Shown here: piece after piece, positions 1-6,973 of the stretch | How the letters are laid out: each line of letters begins with the position of its first letter | Position numbering within the stretch: position 1 is the stretch's first letter | Source of the DNA: Tannerella sp. | GTDB taxonomy: Bacteria; Bacteroidota; Bacteroidia; Bacteroidales; Tannerellaceae | Direction: 5' to 3' | NCBI GenBank assembly: GCA_031289515.1 | Contig: JAITPH010000098.1 | Coordinates: forward strand, 1 to 8,456 | Length of the DNA: 8,456 bases | Position numbers and translations under genes: made by a program | The notes under the pieces: model-generated | What the model was told of the DNA's origin: nothing | Databases searched by the model: none | The model's input: the letters and a program-made list of their open reading frames with translations, nothing else

Positions 1-318
1 GTCCGGTTTATGGTATTGACTGTCGCTGCCGACTGCTATGCTTATGTTGCTATCGCAGGTTTGGCTTTCGCAGGTGCATTTTATGCGATGCGATTACCGG
101 AGATGCGAAGTAAAGTTATACCTGTCCTGCTGCCTGTCTTGTTGGCAACCTGCCTTTTATATCCGGGTATCTACTCAAACCGGCGCATCTGCGGATGGTA
201 CGACACGGATACGTTAAAGAATGACGGCAAACCATCCTTCGTTGAACGTAGCATTTGCGAGTTCGTCATAGGTAATGCACAAAGCCTCACTTCAACGCAA
301 GGATATTCAAGTCATTAA
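1..318 (+). CDS. C-terminal fragment of an unidentified membrane protein (5' end outside window)
   Basis: The frame is open from the first base, so the first Met at position 10 is probably internal and the true start lies upstream of the window. Two hydrophobic stretches fit transmembrane helices: roughly residues 1-27 of the Met-initiated reading (ending GAFYAM) and 36-55 (VIPVLLPVLLATCLLYPGIY). A hydrophilic tail of about 47 residues follows, containing NRRICGWYDTDTLKN. This layout suits the end of a polytopic inner-membrane protein, such as a lipid-linked glycosyltransferase, but no diagnostic motif is visible and I do not recognise the family. The last 32 bp overlap the 3' end of the convergent acyl-CoA synthetase gene. 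The stop is TAA at 316-318. Being a real gene is likely but not certain, because only a fragment is present. Confidence 0.55.
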   Translation, partial: VRFMVLTVAADCYAYVAIAGLAFAGAFYAMRLPEMRSKVIPVLLPVLLATCLLYPGIYSNRRICGWYDTDTLKNDGKPSFVERSICEFVIGNAQSLTSTQGYSSH

Positions 319-2188
319 CAATGTTCTTGCCGTCGGGAGTGTAGAGAAATTCCATGCGGTCTTTGTATTTTTCTTCTATCTTTCCGCGTACCATTTTTAG
401 AGATGAATTGAGCAAAAGATTCTGTTCGGTAAACGCTTCCGGCAGCACCGCAATAGCCGACGGCAGCCAACGTTCCGGATATTCGCCCGCATAGATGCCG
501 CCGCTCTTGTACCGGTTAATAACTTCCTGAATCTTTTTCAGACACAACTCTTTGGCATCTACCGTATTCCAATCCAACCCCGGCTTTATACGCTCTACAT
601 ACCGCTTCAACTGTACCTTATCGGGAACGACAAGCGCAATTGTATACGGATCCTGATTATTATGCAGCATCATTTGATCCAGATATTTCGTCTTCTCGCA
701 AATGCCTTCTTCAATGCCTTCGGGACTGTATTTCTCGCCGTCGCTGCTAATCAGCAGACTTTTAAAACGCCCTAATACATAGAGGAATCCGTCTTTGTCC
801 ATATATCCCATATCGCCGGTATGAAGCCAGCCGTCGCGAATGGTTTCAGCCGTAGCCTCCGGATTTTTCCAGTATCCGAGCATAACATTTTCGCCTTTAA
901 CAACTATCTCGCCCTTTTCGCCCAAAGGAAGTTCATTTCCTTCCAAATCAAGGATTTTGAGGTCAAGATATTTCACCAGCCCACCCGACGAGCCGAGTTT
1001 ATGTTTCTTCACGGAATTGGACGAAATCACAGGCGTAGCCTCCGACAGTCCGTAACCCTGATACATAGGTATCCCGATAGCATAAAAGAAGCGTTGAAGC
1101 TCGATGTCGAGCAATGCGCCGCCGCCAACAAAAAACTTCATCTTTCCGCCCATTGCACCTCTGACCTTCGAAAACAAAAATTTATCGTAAACAGCTAATA
1201 ACAAGCGCTTATGCAACTGCTTGATACCGCCTTTGTTAAATCCTTCCCTATTATATTCGTAAGCAGTATTCAAAGCGCGTTTAAACAGCTTCTCAATCCT
1301 TTTGCCTTTCTTTTGAATCGAACTTTCGATATTTTTCCTGAAATTCTTCGCCAATGCAGGAACACTCAATATGATTGTCGGCTTAAACTCATTGATATTC
1401 AATGGAATATTCTTCAGCGATTCGATAGGCGTCTTGCCGACCTGAATGGTTGCCACATTTGCGCCGTAAGCCATAAACGTATAGAATCCGGCAACATGCC
1501 CGAAACAGTGGTCTAACGGTATGATAATCAGGTTGCTGTCTTCCGGCTTGATTTTGATAAGCGACATGGACTGTTCGACGTTAGCCGTATAGTTCCGGTG
1601 CGAAAGCATTATCCCTTTAGGGTCGGCAGTCGTTCCGGACGTATACGAAATATTCGCCATATCGTCGTCTTTGACGGCGTTGCTGCGTGCTATCAGCTCG
1701 TCCGTTCCGGTTTCCAGAAAACGATCGCCGTCAGCCAGAATATTCTCTAACGGAATTTCCTTGCCGTCGTAGGCGTCGATGGCATCAAGTACGATTATCT
1801 TCTCAATCATCGGTATGTCATTGACAATCAATCGTATCTTCCTCAGTTGCGTACCGGAGACCAGAATATACTTCGATTCGGAATGATTAAGACGGAAGAT
1901 AAGGTCTTTTTTCTCCTCCAGTTTTATGGAGAGAGGAACATTGACCGCTCCGGTGTACAAAATGGCGAGTTCGCCTATAATCCAGTCGTTGCGACCTTCC
2001 GACAGCAGCGCGATTTTATCGCCGGCCTGAATGCCCATACTCATCAGACCTGCGGCAAACCGGTAGACCTGCTTTTTAGTTTCCTCGAACGTGAGAGGCT
2101 CGAACTTGTTTGTCTTCTTCTCCCACAAGAACGTGTTTTTCGCGTACTTGCGAACGCTTGTTTCAAAAAGGTTAATAATTGTCTTCAT
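287..2188 (-). CDS. Long-chain acyl-CoA synthetase (AMP-dependent synthetase/ligase)
   Basis: This 633-residue adenylate-forming enzyme is expected to activate a fatty acid with ATP to an acyl-adenylate and transfer it to CoA at the cytoplasmic face of the membrane. The ANL-superfamily signatures are present in order: P-loop YTSGTTADPKG (182-192), YGLSEATP (379-386), GWLHTGD (453-459) with the ribose-binding Asp459, hinge region GRFKSLL (473-479), and a C-terminal SLKMVRGKI (596-604) whose Lys598 is the likely adenylation lysine. The length and the long middle region match the long-chain (ACSL/FAA-like) branch better than short acetyl- or aryl-CoA ligases. The substrate chain length cannot be read from the sequence. 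The ATG at 2188 follows an AT-rich leader with a good -7 box (TATATTTG) and no Shine-Dalgarno motif. It is transcribed alone, divergently from the peptidyl-prolyl isomerase gene, and its 3' end overlaps the convergent membrane-protein gene by 32 bp. Confidence 0.93.
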   Translation of the reverse strand: MKTIINLFETSVRKYAKNTFLWEKKTNKFEPLTFEETKKQVYRFAAGLMSMGIQAGDKIALLSEGRNDWIIGELAILYTGAVNVPLSIKLEEKKDLIFRLNHSESKYILVSGTQLRKIRLIVNDIPMIEKIIVLDAIDAYDGKEIPLENILADGDRFLETGTDELIARSNAVKDDDMANISYTSGTTADPKGIMLSHRNYTANVEQSMSLIKIKPEDSNLIIIPLDHCFGHVAGFYTFMAYGANVATIQVGKTPIESLKNIPLNINEFKPTIILSVPALAKNFRKNIESSIQKKGKRIEKLFKRALNTAYEYNREGFNKGGIKQLHKRLLLAVYDKFLFSKVRGAMGGKMKFFVGGGALLDIELQRFFYAIGIPMYQGYGLSEATPVISSNSVKKHKLGSSGGLVKYLDLKILDLEGNELPLGEKGEIVVKGENVMLGYWKNPEATAETIRDGWLHTGDMGYMDKDGFLYVLGRFKSLLISSDGEKYSPEGIEEGICEKTKYLDQMMLHNNQDPYTIALVVPDKVQLKRYVERIKPGLDWNTVDAKELCLKKIQEVINRYKSGGIYAGEYPERWLPSAIAVLPEAFTEQNLLLNSSLKMVRGKIEEKYKDRMEFLYTPDGKNIVNDLNILALK

Positions 2189-2211
2189 CGTTATTTCAAT
2201 AAATTTGCCTG

Positions 2212-2219
2212 CAAATATA
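2212..2219 (-). promoter_or_regulatory. Bacteroidota -7 box for the acyl-CoA synthetase gene
   Basis: On the minus strand the sequence reads TATATTTG followed by C, a perfect TAnnTTTG element, 23 bases before the ATG. The predicted leader is only about 17 nt. The matching -33 element is weak: a T-run ending in TTCG about 20 bases upstream instead of TTTG. The assignment rests on pattern only. Confidence 0.6.
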
Positions 2220-2248
2220 TGAATAATTGCAATAATACGAAAAAAATA

Positions 2249-2280
2249 TTTGATTTATAATAAAATCTTTTTTACCTTTG
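2249..2280 (+). promoter_or_regulatory. Bacteroidota promoter for the PPIase-DUF4294 operon
   Basis: TTTG at 2249-2252 and TACCTTTG at 2273-2280 are separated by 20 bases, matching the -33/-7 consensus of the Bacteroidota primary sigma factor. Transcription is predicted to start near 2287, giving a leader of about 41 nt before the ATG at 2328. The leader is A-rich (AATAACAAAATATT) and has no Shine-Dalgarno motif. Confidence 0.75.
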
Positions 2281-2327
2281 CATCGTCAAAGGCTAATTTA
2301 TAACAGTAATAACAAAATATTATCGAT

Positions 2328-2987
2328 ATGAAACGCATATTTATTCTACTATTTACCGTTTTACTTTCCGCCTCGTTGCAGGCAGAAGAAAAGGAGACTA
2401 AAGTTCTGATTATCACCAATAAAGGTAAGATAACAGTAAAGTTGTACAACGAGACGCCACAGCATCGTGATAACTTCGTCAAGCTGGTTAAGGAGCACAC
2501 ATTCGACAGTTTGCTGTTTCACCGGGTCATCAAGCAATTCATGATACAGGCAGGCGACATAAACTCGAAAAACGCTCCTGCCGAGGCGAAATTGGGCGAT
2601 GGCGACTTGGGCTATAAAGTCCCTGCCGAAATCGTATTCCCAAAGTATATCAATAAACGCGGGCAGTTATGCGCAGCACGCGAAGGCGACGAAGTCAATC
2701 CGTCGCGCGGCTCGTCGGCTACGCAGTTCTATATCGTTACCGGCAAGCATTATACCGATAATGAATTGGACAAGATGGAACAGCAAAAAGGCGTCAAACT
2801 GACTCCCGAACAGCGCGAAGCATATAAGACTGTAGGAGGAGCGCCCCATTTGGACGGCTCATATACGGTTTTCGGAGAAGTTCTGAAAGGCATGAAAATC
2901 GTCGAAAAAATAGAACTCGCAGCCACCGACAGCAACGATCGCCCTTTGACTGATATAAGAATCAAGACAATGAAAATTTTGAAATGA
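2328..2987 (+). CDS. Exported cyclophilin-type peptidyl-prolyl cis-trans isomerase
   Basis: This 219-residue protein has an N-terminal signal peptide (residues 1-19, hydrophobic core IFILLFTVLL, likely cleavage after SLQA). There is no lipobox cysteine, so it should be a soluble periplasmic folding catalyst acting on Xaa-Pro bonds. The cyclophilin core begins near residue 25. It shows FHRVIKQFMIQAGD (64-77) with the catalytic Arg66 and the Gln of QAGD, SSATQFYIVTG (129-139), and LDGSYTVFGEV (175-185). The usual His/Trp positions near the pocket are Ser-Tyr here. Compared with compact bacterial cyclophilins, about 34 residues are inserted between QFYIVTG and HLDG (about 140-173, charged, containing LTPEQREAY). 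I recall this as common in Bacteroidales homologues. A strong promoter precedes it and the DUF4294 gene follows 7 bp after its stop, so the two are probably cotranscribed. Confidence 0.94.
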   Translation: MKRIFILLFTVLLSASLQAEEKETKVLIITNKGKITVKLYNETPQHRDNFVKLVKEHTFDSLLFHRVIKQFMIQAGDINSKNAPAEAKLGDGDLGYKVPAEIVFPKYINKRGQLCAAREGDEVNPSRGSSATQFYIVTGKHYTDNELDKMEQQKGVKLTPEQREAYKTVGGAPHLDGSYTVFGEVLKGMKIVEKIELAATDSNDRPLTDIRIKTMKILK

Positions 2988-2994
2988 AAAGCGT

Positions 2995-3636
2995 ATGAAA
3001 AATATGTTTTCAAACATATTGAGAGTTTCTTTTTGTCTTTTGGCTTCATGTATGTTTTACAACATGAACGCTCAAGAGCAGCCTGCCCGGCAAAATACGC
3101 TGAAACTGAAGAAAATACTTCCCAAAGGCAAGCAGTTCGGAATTGTCGAAGGCTCGGATACCATTCCGTATATTTATCTGAAAGAAGTACTTGTCTTTCC
3201 GCCGCTGATATTCAAAAGCGAGAAAGAACGCCGCGAATACAACAAGCTCGTGCGCGATGTGAAAGCGACTTTGCCATACGCAAAAATTGTATACGAAACG
3301 CTGATTGAGACATACGAGTACATCGAAACGCTGCCGGACGACAAGGCTAAAGACGCTCACCTTAAAAGAATGGAGAAGGAACTTTTCAAGCAATACAAGC
3401 CGGAACTGAAAAAACTCACCCTGTCGCAAGGCAAACTGTTGATAAAACTTATCGACAGAGAATGTAAACAGTCGAGTTACCATCTGCTCGGCGCTTTTCT
3501 CGGCAGTTTCCGCGCCGGTGTCTGGAATTTATTTGCAGGATTTTTCGGTGCAAGCCTCAAAACGGAATACGACCCTCACAACAAAGATGCAATGACGGAG
3601 CGCGTCGTGCAGTTGGTCGAACACGGCATGTTGTAG
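2995..3636 (+). CDS. DUF4294 family exported protein
   Basis: This 213-residue protein has a signal peptide (about 1-26, hydrophobic ILRVSFCLLASCMFY, probable cleavage after MNA). The mature part matches my recollection of DUF4294, a Bacteroidota family of unknown function. It has DTIPYIYLKEVLVFPP (55-70), a charged KSEKERREYNKLVRDVK stretch (74-90) leading into PYAK (94-97), the hallmark QGKLLIKLIDRE (145-156), and a C-terminal SLKTEYDP (187-194). The middle is rich in Lys and Glu and is probably helical. No catalytic motif is recognisable, so no activity is assigned. It lies 7 bp downstream of the exported cyclophilin, suggesting an envelope role. A second in-frame ATG (Met4, position 3004) would also leave a workable signal peptide, so the exact start is uncertain. 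The TAG stop sits one base from the stop of the convergent methyltransferase gene. Confidence 0.88.
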   Translation: MKNMFSNILRVSFCLLASCMFYNMNAQEQPARQNTLKLKKILPKGKQFGIVEGSDTIPYIYLKEVLVFPPLIFKSEKERREYNKLVRDVKATLPYAKIVYETLIETYEYIETLPDDKAKDAHLKRMEKELFKQYKPELKKLTLSQGKLLIKLIDRECKQSSYHLLGAFLGSFRAGVWNLFAGFFGASLKTEYDPHNKDAMTERVVQLVEHGML

Positions 3637-3637
3637 T

Positions 3638-4168
3638 TCAGTATTTAAGTTTTCTGAAGAAATCCCACAAGACTACGCCGGCGGCAACAGATACGTTCAG
3701 CGAGTGTTTAGTTCCGGATTGGGGTATCTCGACGCACATATCACAGATGTCGACAACCTCCTGCCGAACGCCTTTCACCTCGTGCCCAATCACGACGGCA
3801 TATTTTTTGCTCTTGTCAAGCGTAAGCGTTTCGAGCGAAATGCTGCCTTCGACTTGTTCCAGTGCGAAAACCAAATATCCCAGACGTTTCAATTCGCCGA
3901 CGGCGTCGAGGGTATCTTTAAAATAGCGCCATTCGACGGTATCCTCTGCTCCAAGCGCCGTTTTATGTATTTCGGCATTAGGAGGAGTCGCCGTAATGCC
4001 ACATAGATAGACGGTTTCGAGGCGGAAAGCGTCTGCCGCGCGAAAAACGGAGCCTACGTTATTCAAACTCCTAACATGGTCTAACACCACTACCAGCGGC
4101 GTTTTGTCGCTTGCGCGATATTCCTCCGCAGTCAGACGTTTCAATTCCGTTATCTTGAGTTTGCGCAT
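3638..4168 (-). CDS. SpoU/TrmH-family RNA 2'-O-methyltransferase
   Basis: This 176-residue SPOUT-fold enzyme is expected to transfer methyl from S-adenosylmethionine to a ribose 2'-OH in tRNA or rRNA. All three family motifs are visible: motif 1 SLNNVGSVFRAADAF (34-48) with the catalytic Arg43, motif 2 VIGHEVKGV (126-134), and motif 3 IPQSGTKHSLNVSVAAGVV (148-166), which forms the SAM-binding knot. The length is that of a bare catalytic domain with only a short N-terminal extension, like TrmL/TrmH-type members without a separate RNA-binding domain. The target nucleotide cannot be inferred. In motif 2 the residue often seen as Asn (GNE) is His129. It is the last gene of the minus-strand operon, starting 10 bp after the phosphatase-family gene. 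Its stop lies one base from the stop of the convergent DUF4294 gene. Confidence 0.93.
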   Translation of the reverse strand: MRKLKITELKRLTAEEYRASDKTPLVVVLDHVRSLNNVGSVFRAADAFRLETVYLCGITATPPNAEIHKTALGAEDTVEWRYFKDTLDAVGELKRLGYLVFALEQVEGSISLETLTLDKSKKYAVVIGHEVKGVRQEVVDICDMCVEIPQSGTKHSLNVSVAAGVVLWDFFRKLKY

Positions 4169-4178
4169 ATTGCGTCGC

Positions 4179-4931
4179 CTAAAATCTTATTTCAACAGCC
4201 ACCGGACGGTGGTCTGAAGCGACGCCTTCATCTATTACCCTGTCCGATAAAACGGTAAACGGTTTCTCGCCGCCCTTGCCTGTATAATAAAAAATGAAAT
4301 CAATACATGTTTTGGGCGTATCAGCCGGAAATGTCGGATTTTCAGGGTTATTCAATATAAGGAAATCTTCCTTCAAATTTTTAATCAAACCGGATTTTGC
4401 CGTGTCGTTCAAATCGCCTGCAAGGAAAAACGGCTTATTCGATTTTGCCGCTTCACGACGGATTATTTCTGCGGAGAGTAGCCTGTCTTCTGCGTTAAGC
4501 GACAGATGCACACAGCCAACGACATATTTCTCAAACTCGACGACAAGCAAACGGCGAAGTTCTTCGCGTCCCGGAAGGGCTACCGAATAATGACTCAAAG
4601 GCTGCTCTTTCGATAAAATGCCAATGCCGTATTTGCCGCCGTCGAAGTCAATAGCAGCTCCGAAAACGCCGTACATCTTGGTTATATCGGCTATTTTGCG
4701 CAAGACGTCGACGCCCTTGCTCCTGCCTGTAACGCTGTCGATTTCCTGAACGGCTACAATATCAGGCGATTCGCGCAGGATTACATCGGCAAGACGCTTG
4801 TAGTCAGTCTTTTCATCCATGCCTCTTGCATTACGGATGTTGTATGACATTATCGAAACCGTATCTGCTTCGGCAAGTGCTGCTCCGAAACTAACTGTCA
4901 GAGACAAAAAACATAAGATAAGTTTTTTCAT
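4179..4931 (-). CDS. Exported endonuclease/exonuclease/phosphatase family protein
   Basis: This 250-residue protein has a signal peptide (1-20, cleavage likely after AALA), so it acts outside the cytoplasm. The rest is one complete EEP (DNase I/exonuclease III/inositol phosphatase-like) domain. The metal and phosphate residues are all present: Asn31 in SYNIR, Glu63 in QEID, His142 in VHLS, Asp173 and Asn175 in GDLND, Asp211 in CIDFIF, and the terminal Asp240-His241 in SDHRPV. This predicts an active Mg2+-dependent phosphodiesterase or phosphatase. The substrate (nucleic acid, phospholipid head group or sugar phosphate) cannot be decided, because the family spans all of these. It lies 6 bp after the GlmM-like gene and 10 bp before the methyltransferase gene, so it belongs to the operon. 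An exported EEP protein within a set of mostly cytoplasmic housekeeping enzymes is of mild interest. Confidence 0.92.
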   Translation of the reverse strand: MKKLILCFLSLTVSFGAALAEADTVSIMSYNIRNARGMDEKTDYKRLADVILRESPDIVAVQEIDSVTGRSKGVDVLRKIADITKMYGVFGAAIDFDGGKYGIGILSKEQPLSHYSVALPGREELRRLLVVEFEKYVVGCVHLSLNAEDRLLSAEIIRREAAKSNKPFFLAGDLNDTAKSGLIKNLKEDFLILNNPENPTFPADTPKTCIDFIFYYTGKGGEKPFTVLSDRVIDEGVASDHRPVAVEIRF

Positions 4932-4937
4932 AATGTG

Positions 4938-6326
4938 TCAGTCGGCAATTTCTTTTATTATCGTTATCAGTTCACCGCCAAGCTCTTCCGCTTCCTTCAA
5001 AGTATGAGCTTCGGAATAAATGCGGATAATCGGCTCGGTATTACTCTTGCGGAGATGTACCCATTTATCCGGAAAATCTATTTTCACGCCGTCAATATCG
5101 GTAATATCATACCCGGCGAATTTCTCTTTTACCTTCTTCAAAACAGCGTCTACGTCTATCGAAGGCGTCAATTCTATTTTCTGCTTCGAAATATAATATT
5201 GCGGATACGAGGCTTTCAACTCGCTTGTTTTAATCTTTTTCTTCGCAAGATTAGTCAGAAACAGGGCTATGCCCACCAAAGCGTCGCGTCCGCAGTGGCT
5301 TTCGGGATATATCACTCCGCCGTTGCCCTCGCCTCCGATTACGGCATTTGTCTCTTTCATCTTTGCGACGACGTTTACCTCGCCCACCGCCGCCGGACTG
5401 TACTGTCCGCCATGTTTCAGCGTCACATCCCGCAAAGCGCGACTCGAACTGAGATTGCTGACCGTATTGCCCGGCTTTGCCGAAAGCACATAATCGCTGA
5501 CGGCAACAAGCGTATACTCCTCGCCGAACATTTCGCCGTTCTCGCAAACGACGGCAAGGCGATCGACGTCAGGGTCTACAACAAAGCCTACATCAGCTTT
5601 TGCCTGTACCATAAGCTGCGAAATCTCCGTTAGATTTTCGGGCAAAGGCTCCGGATTGTGCGAAAAGTTACCGTGCGGATTGCAGTGCAGCTTGAATATC
5701 TCTTTCACTCCCAGCGCATAAAGTAAATCCGGTATCACAATGCCGCCGACAGAATTGACGCAGTCTATCGCAACCCGAAAATGGGCGGCAAGAATAGCCT
5801 CGGCATCAACGAGTTCAAGCCCTAAAATGCTCTCTATATGGCGCTCCCTGTATCGATTGTCTGTTATTATCTTTCCGAGTTTTTCGGCGGAAGCGTATAC
5901 AAACTGCTCTTGTTCAGCTATCTTAATAACCGCGTTACCTTCTTCGGCGTTAAGAAACTCGCCCTTTTCGTTAAGCAGTTTCAGCGCGTTCCACTGTTTC
6001 GGATTGTGGCTTGCGGTAATGATAATTCCGCCGCAGGCTTTTTCCATAACGACGGCTATCTCCGTTGTCGGCGTCGTAGCCAGATCTATATCGACTACGT
6101 CAAAGCCCATTCCAATCAGCGTGCCGACTACGACTTGCTTTACCATTTGCCCCGATATGCGCGCGTCGCGTCCTACGACAATGCGCTCCGAGCCGACGGT
6201 TTTGGAATTTCTGATGAATGTGGCATAAGCGGAAACGAATTTTACAATAGCAAGCGGATTCAATCCGTCATCGGGAGACCCGCCTATCGTTCCGCGAATT
6301 CCTGAAATAGATTTAATTAAGGTCAT
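4938..6326 (-). CDS. glmM: Phosphoglucosamine mutase (alpha-D-phosphohexomutase family)
   Basis: This 462-residue cytoplasmic enzyme should interconvert glucosamine-6-P and glucosamine-1-P on the route to UDP-GlcNAc for peptidoglycan and LPS. The four phosphohexomutase landmarks are intact: phosphoserine loop TASHNP (104-109, Ser106), metal loop DPDVDR (251-256), sugar-specificity loop GEGNGG (332-337), and phosphate-binding RKSNTEPIIRIYSEA (426-440). The N-terminal SISGIRGTIGG (6-16) is also typical. The GEGNGG loop resembles the archaeal-type GlmM/phosphomannomutase branch rather than the GEQSGH loop of E. coli GlmM. Annotators usually call the Bacteroidota members GlmM, but phosphomannomutase or phosphoglucomutase activity is possible. 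The start at 6326 is 10 bp after the DUF4827 stop, and the next gene begins 6 bp after this stop, so it is the third gene of the operon. Confidence 0.92.
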   Translation of the reverse strand: MTLIKSISGIRGTIGGSPDDGLNPLAIVKFVSAYATFIRNSKTVGSERIVVGRDARISGQMVKQVVVGTLIGMGFDVVDIDLATTPTTEIAVVMEKACGGIIITASHNPKQWNALKLLNEKGEFLNAEEGNAVIKIAEQEQFVYASAEKLGKIITDNRYRERHIESILGLELVDAEAILAAHFRVAIDCVNSVGGIVIPDLLYALGVKEIFKLHCNPHGNFSHNPEPLPENLTEISQLMVQAKADVGFVVDPDVDRLAVVCENGEMFGEEYTLVAVSDYVLSAKPGNTVSNLSSSRALRDVTLKHGGQYSPAAVGEVNVVAKMKETNAVIGGEGNGGVIYPESHCGRDALVGIALFLTNLAKKKIKTSELKASYPQYYISKQKIELTPSIDVDAVLKKVKEKFAGYDITDIDGVKIDFPDKWVHLRKSNTEPIIRIYSEAHTLKEAEELGGELITIIKEIAD

Positions 6327-6336
6327 AATAGTTTCG

Positions 6337-6954
6337 TTAATAAAAGATATATCTTATTTTGTCATAATATATTGGATAATACACTGTTGTATTTTCCGAC
6401 TGATATGTGCTGCCTCCCTGAGCGCCGTTTACTTCGGAGTATCCCGGCACAATCAGTTTCACAATCGAACTGTCGCCGACATAACTCAAAACCGACTCCA
6501 GACCTGTGCTGAAAAACATGTAATAGGGGTCTGTCCAACCGTTATAGGCATATCTCTGTACTATGTTGTAAGCCATGCCGTACTTAAATTCCATCGGATA
6601 GGATGAATTTGTAAATGTGGTAAACGGCACTAACGAATCCGGATAATAATACTCTCCGCTGGTGCGCACCAATATATCGGTAAAATTAACCTGCGCCCGG
6701 TTACCGTTTCCCGAATCGACCACATTAAGATATATTCCGCTGGTCAACTGGACAAACTGATTTTCCTTAAAGACGCCGTCGTCGGGATAATCGCTTAATA
6801 CTTCTATTCCCTTGTTGGCAATCATACGTTTTATTATCTTGTTTTCGGCTGCCTTTAATTCTTCATACGTCGGAACGTCGTCGCTGCACGAAATACCGAA
6901 AACAAGACTGAACAAACACGAAATAATCGCAAAAAAACAAAATCTTTTTTTCAT
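6337..6954 (-). CDS. DUF4827 family lipoprotein
   Basis: This 205-residue envelope protein has a short charged N-terminus (MKKR), a hydrophobic core (CFFAIISCLFSLVFG) and a probable lipidation cysteine at residue 23 (GISC). The lipobox is loose, with Gly at -3, which Bacteroidota tolerate. Cys23 is followed at once by Ser-Asp-Asp, resembling the acidic lipoprotein export signal that sends Bacteroidota lipoproteins to the cell surface. The mature part begins with a helical PTYEELKAAENKIIKRMI segment (28-45), then GVFKENQFVQLTSGIYLNV and a conserved-looking VDSGNGNRA. It then becomes rich in Tyr, Ser and Thr (YYYPDS, DPYYMFFS). This matches DUF4827, a Bacteroidales family of unknown function that I recall in this gene neighbourhood. 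No catalytic motif is visible. It lies 19 bp after the NrnA-like gene and 10 bp before the glmM-like gene, so it is the second operon gene. Confidence 0.87.
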   Translation of the reverse strand: MKKRFCFFAIISCLFSLVFGISCSDDVPTYEELKAAENKIIKRMIANKGIEVLSDYPDDGVFKENQFVQLTSGIYLNVVDSGNGNRAQVNFTDILVRTSGEYYYPDSLVPFTTFTNSSYPMEFKYGMAYNIVQRYAYNGWTDPYYMFFSTGLESVLSYVGDSSIVKLIVPGYSEVNGAQGGSTYQSENTTVYYPIYYDKIRYIFY

Positions 6955-6973
6955 ATCTAAAATTTATAAATCG

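Noticed and set aside
2255..2500. 81-codon minus-strand frame spanning the divergent gap and the start of the PPIase gene
   Set aside because: It would overlap the plus-strand promoter and the cyclophilin signal peptide, and it has no promoter of its own or family resemblance.
4935..5633. 232-codon open frame on the plus strand, antisense to the glmM-like gene
   Set aside because: It lies wholly inside a strongly supported gene, has no family-like motifs or promoter, and its composition is what an antisense shadow of that gene would give.
6344..6355. Perfect 12-bp palindrome AAGATATATCTT near the end of the DUF4827 gene
   Set aside because: It lies within the last codons (the Ile-Arg-Tyr-Ile region), is AT-rich and too short for a stable hairpin, and has no T-run typical of a terminator, so it is likely chance.
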